Positions 1 through 11,560 of a stretch of 64,000 nt of DNA are shown in pieces. This DNA is from Gibbula magus (lineage: Eukaryota > Mollusca > Gastropoda > Trochida > Trochidae). A model generated the notes under the pieces. That model was not told where the DNA came from and did no database searches. It worked only from the letters and a program-made list of their open reading frames with translations. The number at the start of each line of letters is the position of its first letter. Within the stretch, counting starts at the first letter, position 1. Location of the stretch: assembly GCA_936450465.1 (NCBI GenBank), contig OW388293.1, forward strand, positions 22,531,860 through 22,595,859. Reading direction: 5' to 3'. The translations under genes and the position numbers were made by a program.

Positions 1-63
1 TCCATCCCTATATGTTCAGTGGTTGTCAACTTGACCGCAGCATATCGTCCTTGCTTTTTATTT
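1..63 (-). CDS. Gene A exon 10 (start of C-terminal tail, incomplete)
   Basis: A CATTTCAG acceptor precedes an open stretch that completes the split Arg codon of exon 9 and reads RNKKQGRYAAVKLTT, continuing to the window edge. It shares its RNK start with the tail exon of gene B. Stop codon is not in the window. Confidence 0.6.
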
Positions 64-3000
64 CTGAAATGATATGTGACATAGTTTAAAATGCAATTTG
101 GACGTTAGTATGTATATATGACTAGGGTAGACACTGAAATGAAATATGGTGATTACTGCTGACATTTAAAGGGGCAGTAGGACGATTTTTCGCTCAAATA
201 AGTTGATGAAAATGTATTTGAAAAATAATGTCACATCGTAACATCAAGATAAAAAAATAGTGTACAAAAGCCATTGGAATCGGTTTCGTAATTCGAAATA
301 ATAACATGCAATTTCTGCTTTATACGCAACACCGTTATTACCACTACGCATAATTATGCTGTGTAATAAGATGTTTTACCCTCTAAAGTAAATATAAATG
401 GCATAAACTATCATTATAAATGGGAAATTTGGAAAATTAAAATTTGGAAAAACCGCTAATCTGATAAAATGTGACATTAACAATTTGACAAGAATGCAAG
501 GAACGATCTGCGATAAATGATTGTCATGTCTTACTTGTTTACGACAAATATGACTGTGGTTTCTTATGACCCTCAATATTACATGTTTATACACTTTTAC
601 AGAAAGAAGCATTAACATTCAAAGGAATTTGTCTTTCTTTACTCATATGATTCTTATCTTATCGAATGTGGTAGAAAGGTTCCGTTAGTGATAACGATAA
701 CGGTGGATAAAGATAAACTTTTACGTACCTATACATTTACTCTATCGAGTTGAGATAACTATGATATTTGTCAAGAAAAAGGAGGAATTTATAAGGTTTC
801 GTAGACATATCAAGTTCCAATGTTTTTCCCTAGTGACTCTGTCACGTTTTATTTTTGATCGATCGCGGTATTTCATATTCCATCATTTATTAATCAAATA
901 CCACACGTTCTTATACACCCTTCAAAACGTAGTTTATATGAACTGAATTGGAGTGATTAGAAAGTTTGTACCTATGGAAGTCTAGTAAATCTTCGACAGT
1001 TTCCGGGAGCGTCCTGCCCATTGTTTCCGGTAGTTTACAAGAGAGGATGCCGGCAGTCACAGAGAACCCCCCGAACACAATCAGGGGAAGGGCGACCTTC
1101 AAGTCTCCTCCAACTATTATACCCTGGAATTAAACACACCAATGAATACATCAACATTCTCTCTCGTCCAATTACTTTACATTATAATGAGCGTTGCACA
1201 TAACTTAACAGTAATATAATCATCCTGTCGAGGCATTAACACAGCACTATAACCTTCAGAATATTTGACCTACTAGTACTAATAGCCCAAAACTAAACGA
1301 TAATTCTAATATGGCTTGTGATGACAATAAGAACAAAATGTAAATATTTTAGTGTCGTGTTACTAACATGATCATAAGATATTTTCAAACTCACCAAATC
1401 AGCAATATACGGGGAGATAACTCCTCCAATTCTTGCGCAGAAGGAGCTAAGTCCAATCCCAGTATTCCTGACCACAGTAGGGTAAAGCTCGGCTGTGTAC
1501 ATGTATATAATGGAGAAGGCCCCTGATGCACCGAACTTTCCAACCATGGCCAGGAGAATGGTGATCCATTCAGTTCCTAAAACAGAGTTCTTTGGTCAAC
1601 ACCTGTAGTATCATACATTTCCTTTATTTACATAAAATATGCAGTAAATAAACCATCAGAATAAAAACATACTAGAATAGTTTAATGCTTGAATATGAGA
1701 AACCAGGTTTGATAAAGATATTGCTTTAGGTGTATTGATCACTTATACGACACTTTCCTTTCATTGATATCAAGTTAAATAACCATATACAATTTTCAGG
1801 AAATGTACATTCATGATGCATGATAATATATTTAATATATGTGTGAGTTTGTATCAAAACACCATTTGTAAATGATCGGCGGATTGCCCTCGTAAATGTT
1901 ATTTTTCTTGCTCTTTCTAGCTGGCATTTAGCTATATATACAATAACAAGCACAGACAAAGTAACTATAAAAGTATCTGGAAACTGCCCTTTCTCACCTT
2001 TGGTTCCATAGAGAACTGGAAAGATGGTTCCAATGCATGACAGACCCCCCATAAACATGGCTCCACAGAGTAAGAGTTTTCTGCCCAGTCGATCCAGCAA
2101 AAGGAAGACGGCAAGATAGGACGCTGCCTCCACTATGGTGCTGATAGTGAAGTTCAGGTAGATGCTTCCACTGAGATTCTGTACATTCAGCATGAGGCCG
2201 TAGTACACCATACTACACACAAGCCTTCCGAGAGAAAATAATGGATGTAATTGTGGAAACATAATTCGCAGAGGAGCCAATACATAAGTTCATAATAGTT
2301 GTATTAAGTCATGTTAGTCGTTTGAAACATGGAATCCATCTGACCAATGAGTGTAATGACCAAAGATCGTTCATTGATACGTTTAGCGTGTTTTCCATGC
2401 ATTAAAATCATCAGAGTATATCCTATAACTGCAAATATATAATACTGTCATATTTTATGGCGCTTCATGTACTTGTATAATAGGACTGTGTACATGTATA
2501 TACAAGAAAAAAGTGAGCATGGCTCACATACCCCCGCCATCCGCTATCCGTCCATTGAGAATTATAGATGTGAAGGTTACTATGTTTAAAAAACAGCTTC
2601 AAGCATCATAATATTGTCCAAAATAATTTAAGGAACTGACTGTTATTACAAAATTTCATTCACCCAGATGTAATATTTTTCAGGTAACATTTTTCCCATT
2701 AGAGCATCACACCGGTAATTTGTACCAAGTTCAATTATAGATTCAAGGGCTTCATAACTCCGTTAAAAATAATATTTCGGAACTGGACTGTGAACTTGAT
2801 GAAGAGTATCATCTTGACTACCTACATGTAAAATTTCATTCACCTAGATGTAAAACTTGTCCCAATTGGAGCATCACAGCTCTTTTGGTACAAAGTTCAA
2901 TTTCGGATTCAAGGGCCATAACTCCGATAAAAATAATATTTCGGAACTGGTTTTCGAACTCGATGAAGAGTCTCATCTGGTCTACCTCCATATTAAATTT

Positions 3001-6000
3001 CATTCACCTAGATGTAACAGTTTCCGAGAAAACTTGTCCCCATTGGAGCATCACAGTTCTTTTGGTACTAAGTTCAATTTCGGATTCAAGGGCCATAACT
3101 CCGTAAAAAATAATATTTCCGAACTGGTTTCCGAAATCGATAAAGAGTATGGTCATGAGTACTCTCAACCAAAATTTCATTCACCTACGTTGAATAGCAT
3201 CCGAGAAAACTTGTCCCCATTGAACACAATAAAACTAAGTCCAAAAAGTGACGTTTCCATGGAAACGACAAAAAAATTAAATCTCAGAAAATTGAAAATT
3301 ATCTAGGCGCGATCGGAAGAACATGGTTAACAACTGTACAAAATTGTGTTGATGTCCCTTTGACGGTGTTTGAGAAAATCGACCGGACGGACGGACGGAA
3401 GGACGGACAGACGGAATGACCGCTATATACCCCGCTTACTTCGTAGCGGGGGTATAATAAGTACAAAACATACATTTTTTTATAGTATTACGTACATTCT
3501 AAAACACTAGCTTGCTCATCCGTGAGCAGAAACATTTTAGCTAACTAATTATAAATCCCTCTCCGTGTAATTGACAATTTATCACTGCTTTAAAAAACCT
3601 TCAAAATTGCACTTTTCTCTCAGGGACTTGTTCTAACTCCATACCAGTTGAAGCATATGACGAGAGACATGGTCACCAAAGAGCAACTGGACAACCACTT
3701 AGTCAATATGCCACGTTCCCTCGTTTTGCTATCCTCCTCCTGGATTCTATCCAGGATATCCTCCTCTATGGCGACTTTATTGAACGCTGCCACCTTCCGG
3801 ATGTGTGCCTTTGCCTCTGTCATACGGTTCTTGGATATCAACCATCTTGCTGATTCTGGCATCATCCTGCGGAAAGGGCTTCACAATTAAGCACTGGACA
3901 AACTAAATTTGGGATATTGGATTTTTAGGACTGAAATCGGTGTATCAATAGATAAATATATCATTACGTCAAATTAAAAAAAGAAACATCACGATATGGT
4001 GAAAGTCCCCAAATTGTTGTCGTTAAAGTATGACAGAATGGAGACTTTATTACATAAGGTCCTCTGGGATGCTAAGTTATTTAACATCAACCAACAACAG
4101 ACATATACGCTTTAAATAACAGTTGAGCGGTTATATGGATTTTGCATTGTATCAATAACACATCAATCTTATCGCTCTTGTTCGGTAAATGCCAACAATT
4201 ATTCACATGGTCCGTTAACATGGTATGACATTGTATATAATATCCCCAATGCTTTCAAGAAACGTAGAGACATTTACGTATGTAATGAATATATGTGATA
4301 GTTGAGATAAGGGATACTGACCAGATAAAGAAGATATAGACAGTCATTTGTCCAGCCAAGGTGAGTTGTAGAGTCCACCAGTCCCGGATGAAAAAGGCGT
4401 GCAGAGCCAGCAGAAATAAGCCTCCAATCCAGAAGAATGATCTGATCGTACCAACAAACACCCGCTTGGATGGACCGGTAAACTCCATGACTTCAACAAA
4501 AATAAGTTTCGATATGTGTTCAGAACTCTATATAAGAACTGATTGGTGCGTAGTTGAATAATATGACTGATGGTGGCTTTAATTAAAAAATATAATGTGC
4601 GATATTTGTGTTTTGTCAATCATACTGATGCACAGGTAAGAGCATAAACCACGAACAGGTGTAGAAGCACAAGCATTATTAATAACGTTTACATTACATA
4701 CTATATTGTAAGTATATTAGTGTTTTCACCTTGAAATTATTAAAGTACAAAAATAAATTAGCAAAGATAAATATTGGCTTCGGTATTTTGTCTCAACATA
4801 TTCCTGTGCTACGTCTTCTACAGAGATGAATAACGTAAGAATTAAGTATAAATACACCTGTACATGTGTTAGAGAGAGTGTATATTAGCACGAAATGAAA
4901 TACATTTAGCTCAGGAAGCAGGTGTCTAAGAACGCGAGAGCAAGAACTCCTATCAATGAAACCTTATAAGTATAAGAAAGCGGATTAAGATATTTGTGTT
5001 TCGACAATATTTACAACTGAATTATTCAAAGAGTTTTTCGAAGTGGAACACATTCCTTATGTCAACATAATTACTGATAATAGTGTGACGTTATCCGTTC
5101 TCTCATCACAAAGGTTATTCAAGTGCTAAGTTCCTATTTTACCTATGTGAGGATATGACAAACTTTGTAATGATGAGATTTCGGCCCGTAGCATGAGTGA
5201 AGGAACTCCGGTCTTCCTGACGGTTACAGAAAACAAATAGTCAGTTTGAAAAGCATCGCAACCACGTTTGACTGCAACCAATCAGATTATCAATCTGTCT
5301 TACAAGAAAATGTTGTTTTGTCACAGAGGATATGTGATGGATAGGATGTTAATACATTTTGTGTAATAACATGGGCGTTTTAACAAAACCTGCCTGCCTT
5401 TCATATATAAGTATTACACACCTGACACAAAAGCCGTAGTGACTAGAGTGAGCATTGTCAGGTTGACAATAGCCCTCAGGACCATGAAGAGATAGATGTT
5501 CTGTACGAATGTGATGCCCAGAAAAGATGCGATACAGACTGCTGCACTTACTATCATTATCGGTCTTCTACCAAACCTGGAATCGTAAGAGTGTAACCTG
5601 TCAATAATATATAGATATAATTTCACGACCAATTGTGGCATACGACTTTTCACGAAACGAGTATGATTTATTGTGTATATTGTGTATATTGTGAGAGTAA
5701 GGGCAAAATATATAAATTGAATAAAAATACATTTAAAATCATGGATGTTTGCATAGTGCACCCACCATTATTTTGCAGTTTGAACACACTCAATGGCATG
5801 GACACCCTGACGGGGAACCAACGGTTCTTTAATTTAAAAGGAAAACATTAGTACGAGGGATGGGTCTCCTCGCGATGAAGAAACATGTAACCTTGACTTG
5901 TATATCAAGTGATATCTATACTAGTGCACGTATTGAAAGTACGAAGTGAGTTCAACCATATGGATAGAGGATAAAATCAGTTTATTAACCTATTTTCCAA

Positions 6001-9000
6001 TTCCTATAGCAAACCATGTTCTTTAAGGATGACGTTTGGACAGCAATAACATTATTTCCAATGTATTGACAAGGGGTTGCAGTATATCTGCGTGTTAATT
6101 AATAAGTACCATCTGATCGTCACATCCGTTGTTCAGTATATCGAATTTCCGCACGGGTGAATTTGTCACAAATCCGAATTTCGTGATCTTTCTCATATTT
6201 ATAATTTGAAACGGAAGGTATATTTGCAACAGAATTGCCAGAGATGACATTTAAGTGTTCTTTGACTCTATTGATCACTAATTAGAGGAACAAAAACATT
6301 TTAGTTTTCACAAAATGATTAATTTGACCCATGGTCACTTGAATGAGCTGTGGGGGATTATTTTTACTTTCATTAACAAGCAGACCATATAATGAATTCT
6401 ATATTTAACATGATAATGTAACAATAGCATCATTAATGTATGAGTGCTTTCAAAATAACTCTTACTAACAGTAGTAATACAAATATTTTATCTTTGTCAT
6501 TGCGCTTTCGAATATGTTTGAAATATTATGTTAGATATTTCCCAGAATCGATTAAACCTCCTTCTCCTCCCACAGAGTAACCTCTGTGGGAAGAGAATGA
6601 TTAAACCCATTCAATCGTAACAAAAATAACAATACATTTTACGAACCTGTCTGAGAGATATCAGGAGAACAACAATTCAACTTGTCGAACAGAAATACTC
6701 ATGGTTACTAGATGGTTATGATGCAAGAAGGCAAATGACTGAATTGGCAAAGATGTACAGACATTACACATATAATGATTTCCACGCACCTGTCTGAGAG
6801 ATATCCGGAGAACAGCATTCCAACTACTTGTCCAACAAAACTAGCCATGTTGGAGTGAGATCGCAGGATCCGGTTGTCGCAAACTATACGGAACTTTCAG
6901 AAGATAATTGCATTAGTATCAAACCATTATGGATACCATGAGAATGTCATATTTATTTTGTAAAAGTCAATATATATATATCAATAAATAATCACCCACG
7001 TCGGTGGTTAAAACATGCAAAAATAATTAAACTGGAAATAATACCCATGAACCATGTATGCATTATATTATTTATGATTATAATGTTTTTAAATAAAATT
7101 ATTAACTTTCATTTTTTAAATTTTAATAAACTTTTAAGGCGCTGTAGCACGTTTTTTTGCAATTTCTGTTTGTTGAAATTGTCGATTTATTATTAATGTT
7201 TATACAACATATTATTAAGTTAGAAGGTAAAACACCTCATTACACGACCGATAAATCGTATCGATAAATGGTTATTAGTACTGGAAGAAAAGTGTGCCAC
7301 GTATAATGCGACAGTGCTGTGGAACTATTCAGTTTGAGAGGTAAATTTGTATGTCTGATGCCAATTTGAGACTTCAGACAGCAAGATCTTTTTACTCTGA
7401 GTGTTTAGGTATCGATACATCAGTCAGATCACTTGAACTACCTTCTAGCAGTCATTTTAATGTGAAGAAATGAAATTGCCATGAAAAGGGAAATGGACTC
7501 GCATGGCTTAGCCGAACCACGTAAATTCGATTTTGAACACTCTTTATTGATTGAGGAGTATAACACTCATTTACCTTTTCTTGAGATCACTTTATTTGAG
7601 TAAGAACGACGTGCTACAGCGCCTTTAACCAATACAATACGAACCTTTTCTGTTAATGTTGACTCATAGTTGGATTTGTCAAACACCCAAGAGGTACATT
7701 TTGTTGTCTCGTTTGTGACTTGGCTTTCGTTAATTGGCTGTTTATACATGTAGCAGGACGATCTGATTGGTTGCCCTCTTTCAGTCTTCCAGGGAATGGA
7801 CAAGTTGACGAAGTGGGCGTGGCTTTCGCCCTGGATCGCGTAAGTGTCATTCTCACCCAAGGAACACCTTAGAATTGTATGGGAAATATAATACAGTGGT
7901 ATGACGATATACATGTGTGGATTGGTTCTAATTTAATGATTAACGTCCCAGAACGATAAACATCATTAACTTCCTATAAAAATAAATTAAAAATATACTG
8001 AAGAACAAAAAAACATCACCGCATATAAAACGAGTTTGAATGTCTCAGAATGTCTGTTCAAATATACGTGGGGCGCAGCATGGTTCTTGGTCAGAGTGTT
8101 TGATAAACAAGCCAATAATCCCATTTTGACTCTCCAATCTCGTCCAGTAAAGGCGATTCCAAAACGTAGAATACTTTAAAGGGGTGTTTAAAAGAAGTAT
8201 GAACAGATAATGTTTTAAAAATTAGAATTTAGATTCGTTGGCTTCTGATGTCATGATGTAACTACATGTATGTTTTAGTCGTACCTATTATTCGTGTATT
8301 AAAACATTTTGTATATTTATGGTGACATTTCCTTTTTTTTTTAGTTTATATATAGTATGAGTAACAACTACTCTTAATAAATCAAATACAATTCACTTTG
8401 GGAAACCGCTTTGTGCTTTATCAAATTATGTTATGAACTTACAAAAGGGTATATTCAAATAGAAATTATACGAAGAGAAATTTACAGATTGTGTGGTGGC
8501 ATTTCTTCTTATTACGAATGGCATAACTGTTTCAATGGAAGCACTGTAGTCGCGTTGTTATAACAATATTGAAGAGTAATAAACAGAATACTAAACTCTA
8601 TATCTAATCTGTTTAAACAAAAAGTCCGATTTCCAACCATGACCGGCTTAGATAGCCTCTGTGTATTTGTCATATATAGGAATACTCATAGATAGTTACA
8701 CATCATTATTTTCATATTAGCATATCAAAGCTGGTGAATATTGAGAATCTGATAAATTCATAATCAGATGGCGTCAGATTTCCAAATTTCATTTCTATCA
8801 ACGTCATGATGATAAACGAAAGTTGTCCCTAATTGTACTTGATGAAAAAAATACGCTAATGGGCATTATTTGGCCAATCAAACAACTGCATATCCTCACA
8901 GTTACCCTGTCCTTGTATCGATTCACCGTTATATTCTTTCAGACTGTATATATTTGTTATATTTGTGCGATCTACAGGTAGTTATGTAATGCAATTACCC

Positions 9001-9852
9001 CACCTGTGTGCCGGAATGTCCAGGTGAAAGACGACAGAGAGAGCGATGTAAGCACTTATGATTTCTGGTATGTACAGGATAATGAAATAGATTCTCTGGT
9101 AACGGCCAAAGCCACCAATTGCAAAGAGCACTTCATCAAATTTCATGCCGGCTTGACAGAAAGATCTCAATTCGACTGTGATGTGAGTTATCTCGACTTT
9201 CTACTTATCCCGCACACATGCTCGTCAATTAGGCAATGCAGTTGGTCACGGTCACTGTAATTTAAAAAATGCTCTAAAAGAGAACACGTCCAGTATACAG
9301 TTTATCCGTTCAACGATTTGCTGTAGTTGCGTTATCGCATAATTTTGTTTGGGATTACAGTGTAAACCCTTTGATTCGAAATGCCAAAAGTGTTATAAGT
9401 TTTATGAGAACCATAATCAACCGTTAAAGTATTGAGCTGAGCATTGATAGAAGTTTGAAACTCAAGATAGGTCGATAAATTAATAAAATCCAACTAGCAA
9501 TTAAACCTTGCTGTGAATCTCATCTTGCAAGGGAAGATTGGAATGCTAACATGTACGTGTAAAAATACCTGTCACCCACCTGTGTGCTGGTATGTCCAGT
9601 ACAAAGAGGACCGACAGTGAGATGTAGAAATACCTGCCACCCAGCTGTGTGCTCTTTTGTCCAGTATAAAGAGAACCGACAGTGAGATGTAGAAATACCT
9701 GTCACTCACCTGTGTGCTGGTATGTCCAGTATAAAGAGGACCGACAGTGAGATGTAAGCTCCGAGAATTAATGAAAATGATAAGAATATGAAGTTCACTT
9801 TCTGATAACGCCCAAAGCCGCCAGTTAGAGAGATAACTTCGTCAAATTTCAT
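1..9852 (-). CDS. SLC22-family organic ion transporter, gene A (partial; tail runs off the left edge)
   Basis: Multi-exon minus-strand gene. Coding exons are 9710-9852 (distal exon 1) or 9004-9146 (proximal exon 1), then 7645-7867, 6790-6893, 5422-5576, 4322-4490, 3645-3866, 1998-2224, 1395-1576, 972-1123 and 1-63 (continuing off the edge). All junctions use GT/AG and the phases match gene B. Visible SLC22 hallmarks are the N-terminal FDEV...GGFGRYQ, a large extracellular loop with cysteines and C-TSWVFD, the SDRFGRRP signature between TM2 and TM3, FTGPSKR, MPESARWL after TM6, LDRLGRK between TM8 and TM9, AELYPTVVRNTGIG and LPET. It should be a 12-helix plasma-membrane transporter of organic ions; the substrate is unknown. 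Odd points are two alternative first exons, a decayed extra copy of exon 3, and a MITE beside the exon 2 donor. Family assignment is firm; subfamily is not assigned. Confidence 0.88.
168..460 (+). mobile_element. TTAA-type MITE, copy 1 (intron 9 of gene A)
   Basis: Shares its whole length with copies at 10889-11217 and 56895-57253: AGGGGCAGTAG start, then GTATTTGAAAAATAATGTCAC, a TTTACCACTACG-like segment and TAAGATGTTTTACCCTC. The right end is decayed. Confidence 0.75.
972..1123 (-). CDS. Gene A exon 9 (last transmembrane helix)
   Basis: 152 nt, like exon 9 of genes B and C. Encodes [19 protein letters not shown], then the LPETMGR...LPET motif that follows the last helix in SLC22 proteins. 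Ends CATAG|gtac, leaving two bases of an Arg codon. Confidence 0.88.
1395..1576 (-). CDS. Gene A exon 8 (TM10-TM11)
   Basis: 182 nt, acceptor TTTTAG and donor GTGAGT. Encodes EWITILLAMVGKFGAS and the conserved AELYPTVVRNTGIGLSSFCA loop, ending SPYIADL in phase 0. Confidence 0.92.
1998..2224 (-). CDS. Gene A exon 7 (TM7-TM9)
   Basis: 227 nt, identical in length to exon 7 of the paralogues. Encodes [21 protein letters not shown] and the LLDRLGRK loop, then GTIFPVLYGTK. Donor GTGAGA. Confidence 0.92.
2495..3460 (+). repeat. Dispersed repeat with internal about 175-bp tandem units, ending in a GCGGGGGTATA hairpin
   Basis: Three or more units share TTGGTACAAAGTTCAATTTC, GGGCCATAACTCCG, AAATAATATTTCGGAACTGG and AAAATTTCATTCACCTA. 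The element ends with a GGACGGACGGAC run and CCCCGCTTACTTCGTAGCGGGG, and starts near ATACCCCCGCC, so its outer ends are inverted. It lies in intron 6 of gene A. The 149-codon open frame at 2857-3306 is an effect of the repeat. Confidence 0.7.
3645..3866 (-). CDS. Gene A exon 6 (large intracellular loop)
   Basis: 222 nt. Starts with MMPESARWLISKNRM, the family's conserved P-E-S-x-R-W-L after TM6, and runs through a charged loop to VICFNW at the start of TM7. Pro-to-Ala in PESxRW (PESARW) compared with PESPRW in genes B and C. Confidence 0.92.
4322..4490 (-). CDS. Gene A exon 5 (TM5-TM6)
   Basis: 169 nt, same length in all three paralogues. Encodes EFTGPSKRVFVG, then two hydrophobic helices around RDWWTLQL. 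Acceptor GAAG, donor GTCAGT. Confidence 0.9.
5422..5576 (-). CDS. Gene A exon 4 (TM3-TM4)
   Basis: 155 nt. Its first base completes Arg of the SDR-FGRRP signature; then two helices with NIYLFMVLRAIVNLT. Acceptor CCAG, donor GTGTGT. Confidence 0.9.
6646..6712 (-). pseudogene. Decayed extra copy of gene A exon 3
   Basis: The stretch matches the 3' part of exon 3 at 6790-6860, including the CTCAGACAG|gt donor, but carries substitutions and indels that break the frame. It lies in intron 3 about 140 bp downstream of the real exon. A relic of local duplication. Confidence 0.65.
6790..6893 (-). CDS. Gene A exon 3 (TM2)
   Basis: 104 nt, starting FRIVCDNRILRSHSNMA and ending GYLSD plus two bases of Arg. 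Matches gene B exon 3 in length and phase. Confidence 0.9.
7138..7624 (+). mobile_element. Related TTAA-flanked MITE next to gene A exon 2
   Basis: TTAA, then GGCGCTGTAGCACGTTTTTT at the left; ACGTGCTACAGCGCCT then TTAA at the right. The ends resemble the three MITE copies but the 490-bp interior differs. It ends 20 bp inside intron 2. Confidence 0.75.
7645..7867 (-). CDS. Gene A exon 2 (extracellular loop)
   Basis: 223 nt encoding the large extracellular loop between TM1 and TM2. It has three cysteines, three N-glycosylation sequons (NLS, NES, NET) and KCTSWVFDKSNYESTLTEK, typical of SLC22. The donor AAAG|gttcg is weak and the same in gene B. Confidence 0.92.
9004..9146 (-). CDS. Gene A proximal alternative first exon
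   Basis: 143 nt from an ATG to ACACAG|gtgggg. Encodes MKFDEVLFAIGGFGRYQRIY, TM1 and LDIPAHR. Length and splice phase are the same as those of the distal exon 1, so either can splice to exon 2. Confidence 0.82.
9566..9770 (-). repeat. Three tandem 66-bp copies of the distal exon 1 end and donor
   Basis: The unit holds the last about 45 nt of distal exon 1 (coding TM1 end and LDIPAHR) plus about 20 nt of intron. Copy one is the real exon end. Copy two has ACACAG|ctgggt, so its donor is lost. Copy three keeps ACACAG|gtgggt. Possible decoy or alternative donors. Confidence 0.8.
9710..9852 (-). CDS. Gene A distal alternative first exon
   Basis: 143 nt from an ATG to ACACAG|gtgagt, a stronger donor than that of the proximal exon. 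Encodes MKFDEVISLTGGFGRYQKVN, a different TM1, and LDIPAHR. Followed directly by tandem copies of its own 3' end. Confidence 0.82.
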
Positions 9853-10344
9853 GACGTCTCGATAAAGCTACCCAAGCTGAGATAAATTGAACACAATTGA
9901 ACACAATTTTACTATGAATGAATGTTCAGTTGTTCATTTTATTCGTGCTCATGAATCGAGCCATGTGATTGGTCACACTTTTAGTAAGTTATTCAACGAT
10001 GACAATTTCAATGCATACACATACACCCTGCTTATAAACACCCCCGATTTCTGAAGCACTCAATGTCATAGGCTTCATTTCCTTTCAATTCCATTTACTT
10101 ATGTTTGCCTTGTATTATAAGGGAAAAAAACATGATAAAATGGAGAAACTCGGATTTTCCTTCCTATCGGGGTTTATAACCTTATCCGAGGTTGAATGGT
10201 TTGTACATATAATCAACCGTTTTTAAATCGAAAAGACGCTTTGTTTAAATATCGATTGCGAGTGATGATCTGTGGTTTATAAAATCATTGTTACAACTGT
10301 TTACTGTCACGCTGTATAAGTTGGTTATATGCAGAAGAGCTCTG

Positions 10345-10425
10345 TGCCCCGGTGGCACGATAGGCTAAAGACTTAGTTCATGTAGTTAGTTAAGGTGCTA
10401 GTGAATACGGGTTCGAGAGGCACTT
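10345..10425 (+). mobile_element. tRNA-like SINE head
   Basis: GGTGGCACGATAGGCTAAAG resembles an RNA polymerase III A box and ACGGGTTCGAG a B box, 60 bp apart. No tRNA cloverleaf could be drawn, so a SINE relic is preferred over a tRNA gene. Confidence 0.45.
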
Positions 10426-10888
10426 TCGTCAAAACATTTGCAATTTATATTCAAATAAATTATGTTCTAGACATATTTTTCAAAATGATTCTAAGATAGT
10501 TTCTTCAAACGTTTACTGTCACGTCTCTTACACAATATATATCAGGGTTTACAATCAATATAATTCCTCCTGGCAAGGTATACAATTAGTTTGGAAACAT
10601 CGTTGCAAGCATCACGTTTTATGGCTGGTAGGTTGATAATGCAAGTTATATCACATGGAACTAAAAGTTACAAGCCTTAGAAAATTGTAATCTTCGTTGA
10701 TATGTTCCGAAGAACAGAAACTTAGATATACACATCTAAATATGGGCTAGCGTATTTCGTGGTGTCCAAATTGAATCTTTTTATCATCGTATAGTAATGT
10801 GTAAGCGCGCAGGACTTAATATGTACATGTAAGTTTGCGGAATAAATGATGATGTAAGTCCTTAACTTGGATATGAACTCTATTTGTT

Positions 10889-11217
10889 AAAGGGGCAAAA
10901 GCACGTTTTTTGGCTCAAATTAGTTTATGAAATGTATTTGAAAAATAATGTCACTAGTAGTAGAACACCCTTATCTCATCGGAAAGTCAATTTCGAATTT
11001 CGAAAGTAATTCGAAATAATAAAATATGTTCACATTAAAATGGTCGCCATGCATTTTTTGCTTTATTCGCAACACCATGTTTACCACTACGGATAACTGG
11101 TTTGTGTAATAAGATGTTTTACCCTCTTAAGTAAATATTAATGACATAAACTATCATTATAAATAGGAAATTTGAAAAAATATTTTTTGCAAAAACGTGC
11201 TACAGCAAACTCGAAAA
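10889..11217 (+). mobile_element. TTAA-type MITE, copy 2 (between genes A and B)
   Basis: About 330 bp with inverted ends: AGGGGCAAAAGCACGTTTT on the left and AAAAACGTGCTACAGC on the right. Same interior as copies 1 and 3. No coding capacity. Confidence 0.8.
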
Positions 11218-11506
11218 TGAATTGAAATCATAAAATATAATATAGAAACAAACATTAAATTTTGATATGCAAATGAATAACACTAAGGCGCTTTACAATC
11301 ATAAAGTGTTGATTCTACTGGGCATATTCACGTTTGGTCTTGATGTTTTTTTGTGAAGCTATTAAGGGTTGTTGATGTTCTGAGAGAAGAGAGAAGCATA
11401 TGTCAAGTACCCATCTGTCCGTATCCAGTGTACAGTGAGTGAGCAGAGGAGACTCTGATAGACTGAGTAGAGATCGAGCAGGTTGGTATGGCGTTAAGAG
11501 TTTCTG

Positions 11507-11560
11507 TGGGTATGCAGGTATGCAGGTATGCAGGTAGGTAGGTAGTTAGGTGTAGGTGAG
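11507..11560 (+). repeat. GGTATGCA / GGTAG microsatellite
   Basis: Short direct repeats of GGTATGCA followed by GGTA units in the intergenic region between genes A and B. Confidence 0.7.

Noticed and set aside
2857..3306. 149-codon frame with repeated SSFGTKFNFGFKGHNS
   Set aside because: The repeat lies inside a non-coding dispersed element, in an intron of gene A and antisense to nothing coding; the neighbouring units have stops in this frame.
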